Shown in pieces: positions 36,747-46,533 of a stretch of DNA of 64,000 nt. A program made the translations under genes and the position numbers. The stretch is taken from NCBI GenBank assembly GCA_964520905.1, contig CAZFQL010000010.1:62001-126000 (forward strand), written 5' to 3'. The DNA is from JAGVIE01 sp964520905. GTDB lineage: Bacteria > Bacteroidota > Ignavibacteria > UBA10030 > SZUA-254. Numbering within the stretch: the first letter of the stretch is position 1; every line of letters starts with the position of its first letter. The notes under the pieces are model-generated. The model did not search any database, was not told where the DNA came from, and saw nothing but the letters and a program-made list of their open reading frames with translations.

Positions 36747-37700
36747 ATGCATATACCTGATGGTTTTCTCGATGCCAAAACAGTTATTACAACTACGGTT
36801 TTTTCTGCCGTTGGGTTCGGGACAGCATTGCACAGACTCAAGAACACAATATTACCGCGCCAAATTCCCTTGATCGGTTTAACGGCTGCATTTATTTTCG
36901 TTGCACAAATGCTGAACTTTCCTGTTGTTGCCGGAACATCGGGACACTTGATCGGTTCAGTACTCATAGCAGTGTTGCTCGGTCCGAATGCGGCAGTAGT
37001 CGTAATGACTTCAGTTTTAATCGTGCAATGTTTTTTATTTGCAGATGGAGGTGTGCTGGCACTTGGAGCTAATATACTCAATATGGCAATTATCGGATCT
37101 TTCATAGGTTATTCGATCTTTCGTATCGTAAGTAAAATCATTCCCGGTCGGCGTGGTTGGTTCACCGCAATCATTTTTGCTGCGTGGTGTTCAACTGTAA
37201 TTGCTTCGATATTTTGTGCGGGCGAATTAGCCTGGTCCGGGATTGTTCGATGGAATGCCGCGTTTCCCGTAATGGCTAATGTACATATGTTGATCGGTAT
37301 CGGTGAAGGTTTGATAACTGCTCTGGTGATTGCTGCCGTCTTGAAGACAAGAGCCGATCTATTGGAAGCAGGTAAATTGACTGGACTTAATTCCCGGCAC
37401 CGTGAGTTGATTATATATGGCGCCATTACTGCAATTGGTCTTTTATTATTCGTTTCACCTTTTGTTTCCCAATGGCCCGACGGCTTAGAGAAGACAGCGG
37501 CACTGCTCGGGTTCGAATCGAAGACGCTCGATTATTCTCTTGTATCATCTCCGATAATCGATTATAAATTACCCGGCATCGGATCGCCAGCATTAGCCAC
37601 GACTCTTGCAGGTATGATTGGCGCGATAATCGTGTTCATACTTGCATATATGATCTCTAAGATGTTAGTATCAAAATCAGATGAACGGATTCCCACATAA
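36747..37700 (+). CDS. cbiM: cobalt/nickel ECF transporter substrate-binding component CbiM (with CbiN/PDGLE-like end)
   Basis: A 317-residue membrane protein beginning with the diagnostic MHIPDGFLD; the N-terminal Met-His-Ile loop binds the metal. The first part (about 1-215) is CbiM, with NFPVVAGTSGHLIG and ANVHMLIGIGEGLITA. The C-terminal part contains WPDGLEKTAALLGF, the PDGLE signature normally found in a separate CbiN-like protein, so the two are fused. cbiQ and cbiO follow directly. No cobalamin riboswitch was recognised in the roughly 110 bases upstream; Co2+ versus Ni2+ cannot be decided. A TTCGAA-type inverted pair lies just before the start and could be an operator. Confidence 0.93.
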   Translation: MHIPDGFLDAKTVITTTVFSAVGFGTALHRLKNTILPRQIPLIGLTAAFIFVAQMLNFPVVAGTSGHLIGSVLIAVLLGPNAAVVVMTSVLIVQCFLFADGGVLALGANILNMAIIGSFIGYSIFRIVSKIIPGRRGWFTAIIFAAWCSTVIASIFCAGELAWSGIVRWNAAFPVMANVHMLIGIGEGLITALVIAAVLKTRADLLEAGKLTGLNSRHRELIIYGAITAIGLLLFVSPFVSQWPDGLEKTAALLGFESKTLDYSLVSSPIIDYKLPGIGSPALATTLAGMIGAIIVFILAYMISKMLVSKSDERIPT

Positions 37701-37712
37701 GAATTAATAATT

Positions 37713-38324
37713 ATGCGACACGATTTTATTGACCGTTTCAGCCGAATCGATAGCCCTATACATCGAACAGCGACATCTATAAAAGCATTAACTGCATTCA
37801 TTGCGGTAATCGGAGCAATAATTCTGCCGATCTCTTTTTTATGGTATTTTTTTATTCATGGATTGATTCTGATTGTTGCCGCTTTTGTTAGTCGAATTCC
37901 GAAATTATTTTTGTTAAAACGATTGATGCTAATGGAACCATTCGTTTTGGGAATCTCTGTTCTTGTATTATTCCAACCGGGAGGGACCGGAGCCTTCATT
38001 ACAGTAGTCATAAAAAGCACACTCTGTTTGTCTACCATGTTATTGCTATCTAACACGACTCCATTTTCTGAATTGTTGAGCTTCATGAAGAAGCTGTATA
38101 TTCCCAGTCTACTGATAACGATTCTTGCTCTAATGTATCGTTATCTATTTGTGCTCATAGATGAAGCAGAGAAAATGCAGCGAGCCAGAGAGAGCAGAAC
38201 TTTCACTCGGAACAATTCACAAATATGGAAGACGAGAGCAATATTAATTGCTCAACTATTTGTCCGGTCTACAGAACGCGCAGAACGGATATACTCAGCT
38301 ATGCTTGCACGGGGATGGAAATGA
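37713..38324 (+). CDS. cbiQ: ECF transporter T component CbiQ
   Basis: A 203-residue transmembrane scaffold that couples the substrate subunit to the ATPase. It has about four or five hydrophobic segments and the two conserved coupling-helix motifs: ARESRTFTR (about residue 150) and ERIYSAMLARGWK at the end. It is slightly shorter than most CbiQ proteins at its C terminus. It starts 12 bases after cbiM and its TGA overlaps the cbiO start. Confidence 0.9.
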   Translation: MRHDFIDRFSRIDSPIHRTATSIKALTAFIAVIGAIILPISFLWYFFIHGLILIVAAFVSRIPKLFLLKRLMLMEPFVLGISVLVLFQPGGTGAFITVVIKSTLCLSTMLLLSNTTPFSELLSFMKKLYIPSLLITILALMYRYLFVLIDEAEKMQRARESRTFTRNNSQIWKTRAILIAQLFVRSTERAERIYSAMLARGWK

Positions 38325-39070
38325 TACCAGCCCTTCAGATAAATAATTTATTTTTTAAATATCACGATGGAACTGAAGCTCTTCGCGGAATAAGTTTGGA
38401 TATAAAAGAAGGAGAATGTGTAGGATTAATCGGTCCTAACGGCGCCGGTAAATCTACTTTATTGTTGCATATGAACGGTTTACTGCCAGAAATTAAAACC
38501 GATAATCCCTCTGTCTTCGTTAACGGCAAACCAGTCAACGCAAAATCTCTTGAGTTGATCCACCGGACTGTTGGTCTGCTGTTTCAAGATCCCGATGATC
38601 AACTATTTTGCCCGACAGTTTTTGAAGATGTAGCATTCGGACCTCAGCAGTTTGGAATAAATGAAAATGATCTGCTAAATCACGTTGGCAATGCGTTAAA
38701 GATGGTCGGACTCTCAGGATTTGAAAAACGTTCACCTCATCATCTAAGCGGAGGTGAGAAACAACGGGTATGTTTAGCGGGTATTCTATCGTGTAATCCG
38801 AAAATATTAGCATTGGACGAGCCGACAAAAAACCTTGATCCCCGTGGAAGACGTGAACTCATCAAGTTGTTAAAAACAATACCGACAACAAAAATAATCG
38901 CATCCCACGATCTGGAGTTAATCGTCGAGTTATGCGATAGAACAATAGTCTTGGATCAGGGAATAATCGCAGCAGAAGGTAGAACCATCGAACTTCTCGC
39001 AGATGAGCAACTGATGCTTGAGCATGGATTAGAAAAACCTCACAGTCTGAAGCACAGACATCCGCACTAG
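38321..39070 (+). CDS. cbiO: ECF transporter ATPase CbiO
   Basis: A 249-residue ABC ATPase that powers metal uptake. It has Walker A GPNGAGKST, Q-loop LLFQDPDDQLF (the DPDDQ form typical of ECF ATPases), signature LSGGEKQR, Walker B ILALDEPT and switch His in IASHDLE. The open frame extends upstream to 38225 inside cbiQ, but the ATG at 38321 overlaps the cbiQ TGA (ATGA) and gives a normal start. A C-terminal His-rich end (KHRHPH) may bind metal. The gene ends 17 bases from a convergent response-regulator gene. Confidence 0.94.
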   Translation: MIPALQINNLFFKYHDGTEALRGISLDIKEGECVGLIGPNGAGKSTLLLHMNGLLPEIKTDNPSVFVNGKPVNAKSLELIHRTVGLLFQDPDDQLFCPTVFEDVAFGPQQFGINENDLLNHVGNALKMVGLSGFEKRSPHHLSGGEKQRVCLAGILSCNPKILALDEPTKNLDPRGRRELIKLLKTIPTTKIIASHDLELIVELCDRTIVLDQGIIAAEGRTIELLADEQLMLEHGLEKPHSLKHRHPH

Positions 39071-39087
39071 GAATAATATTTTTTGTA

Positions 39088-39540
39088 TTACCGTTTTGAA
39101 CGGATAGAACGATCGCGATCACGCTCTCGTTGAGTTTGTCTCTGCTCTTCACCTGGAGGCGTTAGCGGTCGCTTATCGATCGGGGTTGTAAGATATTTTA
39201 TCCACGCCTTCAGTTCACTCATCGGTCGCGCTTTTCGTACAAAACCATCTAGCTTTGATTGCTTGGCTGCCGATATCGTATGCTGGTCGTCGTATCCGGA
39301 TACGAAGAGAAAAGGGATTTTTTCAAATCGCGGCGTTGCTCTAACTGCCTTGTGAAATTTAAGTCCGTCCATTACCGGCATATAAACATCGGAGATGATG
39401 ATGTCCATCGGAGCGTCATCTAATTTCTTCAAGGCATCTTCTCCATGTTCTGCCAGATAAACGACATTACCGTCTGTCTCAAGAAAATTTCCAAGGAGTA
39501 ATCGGTATTCCGGCTCATCGTCAACAAGTAAAATATTCAT
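39088..39540 (-). CDS. single-domain response regulator with charged tail
   Basis: A 150-residue CheY-like receiver (1-118) with LLVDDEPEY, phospho-acceptor Asp in IIISDVYMPVMDG and FLFVSGYDD. The expected Lys-Pro is replaced by VRKARPMSE. A tail rich in Arg, Glu, Gln and Asp (about 125-150) follows, with no recognisable output domain. No kinase is adjacent. It is similar to the receiver at 33842-34234. It is divergent from the tricorn gene across 244 bases that contain an ATATCAA/TTGATAT hairpin (39617-39633). Confidence 0.88.
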   Translation of the reverse strand: MNILLVDDEPEYRLLLGNFLETDGNVVYLAEHGEDALKKLDDAPMDIIISDVYMPVMDGLKFHKAVRATPRFEKIPFLFVSGYDDQHTISAAKQSKLDGFVRKARPMSELKAWIKYLTTPIDKRPLTPPGEEQRQTQRERDRDRSIRSKR

Positions 39541-39784
39541 GGCTTCTCATCATTAAAAGTTATGGGGCATTGAAATCTTATGTTGCACAACTATAAATTA
39601 CGAACCTCTCATGTAAATATCAAGGGTTGATATTAAAACGCGCTTTTTATATATTTTCACTGAAATAGGTTTTCGAGTAGATTCCCTTAATTAGGTGCGA
39701 ACATTCACTAAATTCACTCGTATAACATCAAAATAAATACTGTTGTTAACTCACCAGTTATCAAATCAAATTATGGAGTAAAAA

Positions 39785-42700
39785 ATGATTTACTGTAAAT
39801 ATGTATTGATAGCGATCTTTCTTCTGGCAGGAAATATTATCGCTCAAGAAGAGACCAGATTGCTTCGATTCCCGGCAATTCACGGGTCACAGATAGTTTT
39901 TACCTATTCAGGTGATCTATATTCAGTTCCAACATCGGGCGGAGTCGCGCGTAAACTGACGAACGATATCGGCTTTGAAATGTTTCCACGATTTTCAAAC
40001 GATGGGAAGTGGATCGCCTTTACCGGGCAATACGACGGCAACACGGAAGTATTCCTAATACCATCATCGGGTGGAATTCCGAAACGGTTGACGTATACTG
40101 CCACACTCGGACGTGATGATGTCTCGGATAGAATGGGTCCAAATAATCTTGTGATGACCTGGATGCACGATAACAAACACATTGTGTTTCGCTCACGCAT
40201 GAGAGAGTTCAACGATTTCAAAGGACAACTTTATCTTGCTTCGATTGATGGTGGTTTGTCAGAACAACTTCCTCTTCCTCGCGGAGGATTTTGCTCATAT
40301 TCTCCTGATGATAATAAGCTTGCCTATAATCGGATCTTCCGGGAGTTCAGAACTTGGAAGCGTTATCGAGGCGGCATGGCAGATGATATTTGGATTTATG
40401 ATTTCACAACTAAAAAAACAGAAAACATCACAAACAACGAAGCACTCGATATTATTCCGATGTGGTCTGGTAACAAGATTTATTTCATCTCCGACCGCGA
40501 TGTTAACAAGAGAATGAATTTATATTCTTATGATTTAACAACAAAGGAAACTAAACAACTTACTACATTTTCTGAATACGACATTAAATTTCCATCATTG
40601 GGCGACAATGCAATCGTCTTTGAAAACGGTGGATATATTTATCGTTTTGATTTGTCCACAGAAAAAGCAGAGAAGGTTTCAATTCAAATTGACGAAGATT
40701 TAATAGGTGGAAGAGGCGGCATAGTAAAAGTTGCCGATAATATTTCGAACTACGAGATTAGTCCTGATGGAAAGCGTGCGTTATTCGGTGCACGCGGAGA
40801 TGTATTCACGGTGCCTGCCAAATATGGTGCAACACGAAATCTTACTACAACATCGGGCATCCACGAACGCAGCTCCAAATGGTCACCTGATGGAAAATAT
40901 ATTGCCTACATCTCGGATGTAACCGGTGAAGATGAAATTTATATTGAACCGCAGGATGGAAGCGCTCCGGCTACTCAGCTTACAATGAATAGCAGTAATT
41001 ACAAATACCAAATTGAATGGTCGCCCGATTCAAAAAAAATCTTATGGGCTGATCGCGCTCAAAGGTTGCTCTATGTCGATATTGCAACAAAAGCAATTAA
41101 AGAAGTTTCGAAATCTAATGCGTTCGAGTTCAACGATTACCATTGGTCGCCTGATAGCAAGTGGATAACTTTCGTTAAACCTGAAGACGATTGGATGTCG
41201 CGGATTTATTTATACTCGTTAGAGAATGAAAAGGAATACGAGGTAACCGATAAATGGTATTCTTCCGGACAACCATCTTTCAGCTCGGATGGAAAATATC
41301 TGTTCTTTGTATCCGATCGTGATTTCAATCCAACCTACAGCGCAACAGAATGGAATCATGCTTATCAGGATATGGCAAGAATTTATCTTGTGACTCTGAC
41401 AAAAGATATCGAGTCTCCGTTCAAACCAAAGAGCGATGAAGTAACCATAAAGGAAGACAAACCAAAGACGGATGAGAAGAAAGATAAAAAGGACGACAAG
41501 AAAGAGGAGAAACCGGTTGTCGTTAAGATTGATGTTGATGGATTGAAAGACCGAATCGCAGGCGTGCCGGTTCAAGCCGCAGGATACAGAAATCTTCAAT
41601 CGGTTGGAAGTAATTTATATTACATCCGACAAGGAAGCAAGGATGAAAAATCACAACTTCTGATGTACGATTTTGGCGAGCTTAAAGAAACAAATCTCGG
41701 TGAGATTGACGGATACGAAATTTCTGCCGATCAGAAAAAAATGCTTGTTGGAAAGGATAAATCATATTATATCATAGATGTTCCAAAAGCTAAAATAGAT
41801 TTAAAGGATAAACTTGATTTATCAAGTATGGAAGTTAATCTCGACAAACGTGCCGAGTGGAATCAAATTTACAACGAGTGCTGGCGGCAGTTGCGCGACT
41901 TCTTCTACGATCCAAACATGCATGGCGTTGGTTGGTCATCCATCCGCGAAAAATATCAGAAGCTTGTTCCATCTGTTAACCACCGTGCAGATTTGACTTA
42001 CATAATCGGCGAGATGATTGGGGAAGTAAGTGCAGGTCATACTTATGTAGGCGGCGGTGAATATCCAAAACCGAAACGTATTCAAACCGGACTGCTTGCC
42101 GCTCAGCTTGAACGAGATTCAAAATCCGGTTACTATCGGATAAAGACAATCCTGAAAGGTGAAAATTGGGATAAAGGTTCACGCTCTCCGCTTACTGAGA
42201 TTGGTGTGAATGCAAAAGAAGGCGATTACATAGTTGCAGTCGATGGTAAATCAACAAGCACGATGAACGATATTTACGAATCACTCGTGAACAAAGTAGA
42301 TAAGCAGGTGAAACTGAAACTCAATTCTTCACCTGATGAAAAGGGAAGTCGTGAGGTTACTGTGCTACCGATAGGTGATGAAGCCAATTTGTATTACTAC
42401 AAGTGGGTTCAAAATAATACGAAGAAAGTTGAAGAAGCCACAGGTGGAAAAGTCGGCTACATCCACATTCCTGATATGGGTGTGCACGGATTGAACGAGT
42501 TCGTAAAGCATTATTATCCACAATTGCGCAAGAAAGCGGTTATAATCGATGATCGTGGTAATGGTGGTGGCAATGTGTCATCGATGATTGTAGAACGCTT
42601 AAAGCGTGAAATTGCAATGATAAGCATTGCTCGAAATACTATCCCGACACCAGATCCCGATGCAATGATCTGGGGACCGAAAGTTTGTTTGATAGATGAG

Positions 42701-43048
42701 TTCTCAGCTTCAGATGGCGACATCTTCCCGTATCGCTTCAAGAAGTATGGACTCGGTAAGCTCATTGGCAAGAGGACGTGGGGTGGAGTTGTAGGAATTC
42801 GTGGTTCGCTTCCTTTGCTTGATGGTGGTTTCCTGATGAAACCTGAATTTACTCGCTACAGCACTGAAGGTAAATGGATAATGGAAGGTTACGGTGTCGA
42901 TCCTGATATCGTTGTCGATAATGATCCTGCTAAAGAATTTGCCGGAGTTGACGAACAACTTAACAAAGCCATCGAAGTTATTCTCGAAGAATTAAAGACA
43001 CTGGAAAAGAACGTGCCGCCAGTTCCAGAATATCCGATTAAGAAGTAA
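39785..43048 (+). CDS. tricorn-type protease, exported
   Basis: A 1087-residue protein with a signal peptide (about 1-20, ending NIIAQ). Two WD40/PD40 beta-propellers come first (about 30-320 and 330-570, with repeated WSPDGKYIAYISD-like blades). A Lys/Asp-rich linker (about 555-580), then a tricorn C1 domain and a PDZ domain (about 790-860) follow. The C-terminal S41-type serine protease domain has DEFSASDGDIFPYRF, where Ser976 followed by Asp977 is the probable nucleophile, and GKRTWGGVVGI. It degrades peptides in the periplasm or at the surface and, with the M28 enzyme, suggests protein or peptide feeding. GGAG lies shortly before the ATG. Confidence 0.94.
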   Translation: MIYCKYVLIAIFLLAGNIIAQEETRLLRFPAIHGSQIVFTYSGDLYSVPTSGGVARKLTNDIGFEMFPRFSNDGKWIAFTGQYDGNTEVFLIPSSGGIPKRLTYTATLGRDDVSDRMGPNNLVMTWMHDNKHIVFRSRMREFNDFKGQLYLASIDGGLSEQLPLPRGGFCSYSPDDNKLAYNRIFREFRTWKRYRGGMADDIWIYDFTTKKTENITNNEALDIIPMWSGNKIYFISDRDVNKRMNLYSYDLTTKETKQLTTFSEYDIKFPSLGDNAIVFENGGYIYRFDLSTEKAEKVSIQIDEDLIGGRGGIVKVADNISNYEISPDGKRALFGARGDVFTVPAKYGATRNLTTTSGIHERSSKWSPDGKYIAYISDVTGEDEIYIEPQDGSAPATQLTMNSSNYKYQIEWSPDSKKILWADRAQRLLYVDIATKAIKEVSKSNAFEFNDYHWSPDSKWITFVKPEDDWMSRIYLYSLENEKEYEVTDKWYSSGQPSFSSDGKYLFFVSDRDFNPTYSATEWNHAYQDMARIYLVTLTKDIESPFKPKSDEVTIKEDKPKTDEKKDKKDDKKEEKPVVVKIDVDGLKDRIAGVPVQAAGYRNLQSVGSNLYYIRQGSKDEKSQLLMYDFGELKETNLGEIDGYEISADQKKMLVGKDKSYYIIDVPKAKIDLKDKLDLSSMEVNLDKRAEWNQIYNECWRQLRDFFYDPNMHGVGWSSIREKYQKLVPSVNHRADLTYIIGEMIGEVSAGHTYVGGGEYPKPKRIQTGLLAAQLERDSKSGYYRIKTILKGENWDKGSRSPLTEIGVNAKEGDYIVAVDGKSTSTMNDIYESLVNKVDKQVKLKLNSSPDEKGSREVTVLPIGDEANLYYYKWVQNNTKKVEEATGGKVGYIHIPDMGVHGLNEFVKHYYPQLRKKAVIIDDRGNGGGNVSSMIVERLKREIAMISIARNTIPTPDPDAMIWGPKVCLIDEFSASDGDIFPYRFKKYGLGKLIGKRTWGGVVGIRGSLPLLDGGFLMKPEFTRYSTEGKWIMEGYGVDPDIVVDNDPAKEFAGVDEQLNKAIEVILEELKTLEKNVPPVPEYPIKK

Positions 43049-43063
43049 AGTATTAAGTTATGA

Positions 43064-43092
43064 GTGCGACTCACTTTGAAAGTGGGTCGTAC
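43064..43092. repeat. inverted repeat copy 1 (GTGCGACTCACTT family)
   Basis: Left arm GTGCGACTCACTT (43064-43076) faces AAGTGGGTCGTAC (43080-43092) across a 3-base loop. The two differences from a perfect palindrome keep G-U pairing in RNA. It begins 16 bases after the tricorn stop. The same left arm recurs at 46487 and 49396. Confidence 0.85.
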
Positions 43093-43165
43093 TTTAATGC
43101 TGATTAAGGAAAGAATTATTTTATATCGCATAATGATAAAACTACGAATTTGTGCACGATAATTT

Positions 43166-44194
43166 ATGAACGACATTCAGCCACAATTTAACGACATTCT
43201 CCTTTACACAACACAGGATGGAAACGTTAAGATCGAAGTTATATTCAACGAGGAAACTTTCTGGTTAAGTCAGAAAAAAATGGCTGAATTGTTTTGGAAA
43301 GATGTACGAACCATCAACGCCCATCTCCAGAATATCTTTGATGAAGGTGAAATCAATGCTGGAGCAACTATCCGAAAATACCGGATAGTTCAAAAGGAAG
43401 GTGCACGGGATGTTTCCAGAGATGTGGAGTTCTATAGTCTCGATGCCATAATTGCAGTCGGTTACAGGGTGAATAGCTATCAGGCAACCCGTTTCCGAAT
43501 CTGGGCAACTAAGACACTTAAAGAATTCATCATCAAGGGATATGTGTTGGATGATGAGCGGTTGAAGCAGGGAAAGAAATTTGGAAAAGATTATTTCGAT
43601 GAATTGCTTGAGCGCATTCGGGAGATACGTGCAAGTGAGCGTAGGTTCTATCAGAAGATAACCGATATCTATGCCGAGTGCAGTATCGACTATGATCCGA
43701 AATCTGATATGACACTGACATTTTACAAAACCGTTCAGAATAAACTTCACTGGGCAATTACAGGAAGCACCGCTGCAGAGTTGATTGCTGAACGTGCCAG
43801 TGCAACGAAGCAAAAAATGGGACTCACAAGCTGGAAACATAGCCCGAAGGGGAAAATACTAAAAAGCGATGTTAATGTTGCCAAGAATTATTTGAAAGAG
43901 AAAGAATTGGCAGAGCTTAATCGTATTGTCTCAATGTATTTAGACTACGCTGAGAATCAGGCGAGGCGGCACAAAACAATGACAATGAAGGATTGGGTGG
44001 AAAAGTTAGATGCTTTCCTAAAATTCAATGACTATGAAATTTTAAACGATGCAGGCCAGATGAGTCACGAGGTTGCGATTGCATTAGCTGAGGAAGAATT
44101 TGAAAAATATCGTATTGAGCAAGATCAAAAATACGAAAGTGATTTTGACAAAGACGTAAAAATACTGTTAGGTAAAAAGAAGAAATCAAAATAA
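43166..44194 (+). CDS. RhuM-family (virulence RhuM) protein
   Basis: A 342-residue protein of the RhuM family (PF13310 type), common in genomic islands, plasmids and near defence or toxin genes. It opens with DILLYTTQDGNVKIEVIF and ETFWLSQKKMAELF (a DNA-binding-like helix pair). Then come YSLDAIIAVGYRVNSYQATRFRIWAT, the ending of the ANT/KilA-like core, and a helical region with QNKLHWAITGSTAAELIAERA, ending in a Lys-rich tail. The molecular function is not established. It follows repeat copy 1 and is the first gene of the accessory stretch 43049-51784. The ABC exporter starts 50 bases downstream. Confidence 0.88.
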   Translation: MNDIQPQFNDILLYTTQDGNVKIEVIFNEETFWLSQKKMAELFWKDVRTINAHLQNIFDEGEINAGATIRKYRIVQKEGARDVSRDVEFYSLDAIIAVGYRVNSYQATRFRIWATKTLKEFIIKGYVLDDERLKQGKKFGKDYFDELLERIREIRASERRFYQKITDIYAECSIDYDPKSDMTLTFYKTVQNKLHWAITGSTAAELIAERASATKQKMGLTSWKHSPKGKILKSDVNVAKNYLKEKELAELNRIVSMYLDYAENQARRHKTMTMKDWVEKLDAFLKFNDYEILNDAGQMSHEVAIALAEEEFEKYRIEQDQKYESDFDKDVKILLGKKKKSK

Positions 44195-44244
44195 GAGCAA
44201 AGTAGATTGCTGAAATATCAGCATTCCATTACATATATTAAAGC

Positions 44245-45162
44245 ATGATTAAAATCTCCAACATCACAAAAAAATTCCCAACCATAACTGCACTCGATAA
44301 TATTTCATTCACGATAGAGAAGCAGGAGTTCTTTGGTTTACTTGGTCCAAACGGTGCAGGTAAAACTACACTGATGAATTTGCTTGTAGGTTATCTCAAT
44401 CCCGACCAAGGTGAGATTCAGATCGCAGGTGAAAAGGTAACGCAGGATGGCTTGCACACACGGAAGAACATCGGCTTGGTGCCGCAATCGTTAGCACTTT
44501 ATGATGATTTATCTGCACAGGATAATTTAGATATCTTCGGAAGCTTTTACCATATCGAGAAGAATTTACTCAAAGAACGCATCAAGGAAAAATTGGAATC
44601 GGTACAACTCTACGAGCGCCGCAAAGATAAAGTAAAAACTTTTTCAGGCGGAATGAAGAGGCGATTGAACCTCGTTGCAAGCATGCTCCACGATCCGCCG
44701 ATACTTTTATGCGATGAGCCGACCGTCGGCATCGACCCGCAATCGCGCAATGCTATCTTCGATTATCTTTTGATGCTGAATGAAAAAGGCAAAACTATCG
44801 TTTACACAACCCATTACATGGAAGAAGCGGAGCGACTTTGCAAGCGTATCGCCATCATCGACTTCGGGAAAATTATCGCAGAAGGAACTATCGACGAATT
44901 AATTGAGAAACTTCCGTACGATGAAACTATTCTAATAACAAAGAACCAAATAACAGCAACGAAGATTGATATCTTAAAACAGTTCGGTTCTGTAATTGAT
45001 GAGAATGATCATTACCAACTCAAGCCAAACGCCGGATTCCAGCTTTCACAGTTTTTTTCATCGTTAGAAAAGAACACTATCAGCTACAAGTTTGTTGAGT
45101 TGCATAAACCGACGCTCGAATCATACTTCTTGCACCTGACCGGAAGGAGGTTGAGAGATTGA
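44245..45162 (+). CDS. ABC-2 type exporter, ATP-binding protein
   Basis: A 305-residue ATPase with Walker A GPNGAGKTT, signature FSGGMKRR and Walker B LLCDEPTVGIDP. The C-terminal extension (about 225-305) is typical of drug/lipid/Nod-type ABC-2 exporters. Its stop overlaps the permease start (TTGA at 45159), so the two are translated together. The substrate is unknown. Confidence 0.93.
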   Translation: MIKISNITKKFPTITALDNISFTIEKQEFFGLLGPNGAGKTTLMNLLVGYLNPDQGEIQIAGEKVTQDGLHTRKNIGLVPQSLALYDDLSAQDNLDIFGSFYHIEKNLLKERIKEKLESVQLYERRKDKVKTFSGGMKRRLNLVASMLHDPPILLCDEPTVGIDPQSRNAIFDYLLMLNEKGKTIVYTTHYMEEAERLCKRIAIIDFGKIIAEGTIDELIEKLPYDETILITKNQITATKIDILKQFGSVIDENDHYQLKPNAGFQLSQFFSSLEKNTISYKFVELHKPTLESYFLHLTGRRLRD

Positions 45163-46475
45163 AAACGATTCTTCAACTGATTCGAAAGGATTATAAGTTA
45201 TTTTGGAGCGACAGGCGTGCAGTAACGATGACGTTCATCATCCCGATTGCATTGATTATAATCTGGGGAGCAGTTTTTGGAAATATCAATAAGGGTGGAA
45301 CCGCCACAAAGCTTCATATTGCATTTCTGAACAACAGCTCGTCTCCCATTGGAAAGAAAATCGAGCGGGTACTCGATTCTTCCAAAACTTTTGTGCTTAT
45401 CAAGTTATACAAGGACGAAAACGGCAAGCGTATTCCATTCGATACTGCTTCCATTCAGAATTTTGTGAGGAAGGGCAGTGTATCGGCGGCGCTTGTGATT
45501 CCAGCTGATGCCTTATCCGATACAGCTTTCGGATTGAAATTGAAATTCTACTACGATCCCAAGAATGATCTTGAAATGCAGATGATAGAAGGTATGCTGC
45601 AAAAAACAATAATGACAGAAATACCGGATATATTTACACAGGGGATGAAAAATCAAGCTGTGAAGTTTTTGGGATTGGATTCAGGCAAAGCGTTTAACAA
45701 TGAAATTGCAAAGACGGTAGGCAAATATTTCAAGATAGATCCGAAATGGATAACTAATCCTCCGGTTGATTCAATGTTTTCAATGATGGGCGGAAGTGAT
45801 AGCAGTAAGAATAGTTTTTTCCAAAACATACTTCAACTTGATAAGGTGCAGTTAGTTGGACAAGACATCGCAAACCCCTGGGCAACTCGGAGTGTTGGCG
45901 GCTGGGCAATGATGTTTCTTTTGTTTACGCTCACTGCCACATCATCCTCTTTGTTCGAGGAGAAAAAGAGCGGCGTTGTTCTGCGTCTTCTTGCCTCACC
46001 GATTTCACGTGTTCAGATACTTTGGAGCAAGTATCTTTACAATATGTCGCTCGGTTTCATTCAGCTTCTTATTCTCTTCACTGCAGGTGCCGTGCTTTAC
46101 CGTATTGATATTTTCTCCAACTTTATTAATCTCGTTCTTATCATCATCGCTGCTGCAACGGCATGCACAGCATTCGGGATGCTGCTATCGTCAATCAGCA
46201 GAACAGCCGGTCAAGCCAACGGTTACGGTATGTTTTTAATTCTCGCTATGAGTTCAATTGGCGGCGCGTGGTTTCCAACATCGTTCATGCCCGATTTCAT
46301 ACAGACGATTAGTAAGTTTACAATCGTCTATTGGTCGATGGATGGAATATTACAAGTTCTTTGGCGTGGTGCTGGTATATTCGATATTCTTCCGCACATT
46401 GGAATATTAATGGGCATAGCTGTCCTGATAACAAGCATCAGCATCTGGCAATTCAAGAAGGGACATGTGTTTTAG
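45159..46475 (+). CDS. ABC-2 type exporter permease
   Basis: A 438-residue permease with a first membrane helix (about 22-42), a large external loop (to about 240), then five or six helices from about 245 to the end. It includes the ABC-2 segment EEKKSGVVLRLLASPISRVQILWSKYL. The start is a TTG overlapping the ATPase TGA; a strong GGAAGGAGG eight bases upstream supports it. The last codons (SIWQFKKGHVF) recur in degenerate form at 49564-49614, which suggests that a second, similar permease once followed this gene. Confidence 0.9.
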   Translation: MKTILQLIRKDYKLFWSDRRAVTMTFIIPIALIIIWGAVFGNINKGGTATKLHIAFLNNSSSPIGKKIERVLDSSKTFVLIKLYKDENGKRIPFDTASIQNFVRKGSVSAALVIPADALSDTAFGLKLKFYYDPKNDLEMQMIEGMLQKTIMTEIPDIFTQGMKNQAVKFLGLDSGKAFNNEIAKTVGKYFKIDPKWITNPPVDSMFSMMGGSDSSKNSFFQNILQLDKVQLVGQDIANPWATRSVGGWAMMFLLFTLTATSSSLFEEKKSGVVLRLLASPISRVQILWSKYLYNMSLGFIQLLILFTAGAVLYRIDIFSNFINLVLIIIAAATACTAFGMLLSSISRTAGQANGYGMFLILAMSSIGGAWFPTSFMPDFIQTISKFTIVYWSMDGILQVLWRGAGIFDILPHIGILMGIAVLITSISIWQFKKGHVF

Positions 46476-46486
46476 ATACAAAAAAT

Positions 46487-46533
46487 GTGCGACTCACTTT
46501 CAAGGTAGTACCTAGGTTGAAAGTGAGTCGCAC
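46487..46533. repeat. inverted repeat copy 2 (GTGCGACTCACTT family)
   Basis: A perfect 17-bp stem: GTGCGACTCACTTTCAA (46487-46503) pairs with TTGAAAGTGAGTCGCAC (46517-46533) around a 13-base loop that contains a smaller GGT/ACC pair. It begins 12 bases after the permease stop. Confidence 0.92.

Noticed and set aside
43265..43840. 191-codon minus-strand open frame opposite the RhuM gene
   Set aside because: The plus strand encodes a recognisable RhuM protein; the antisense frame has no family features.
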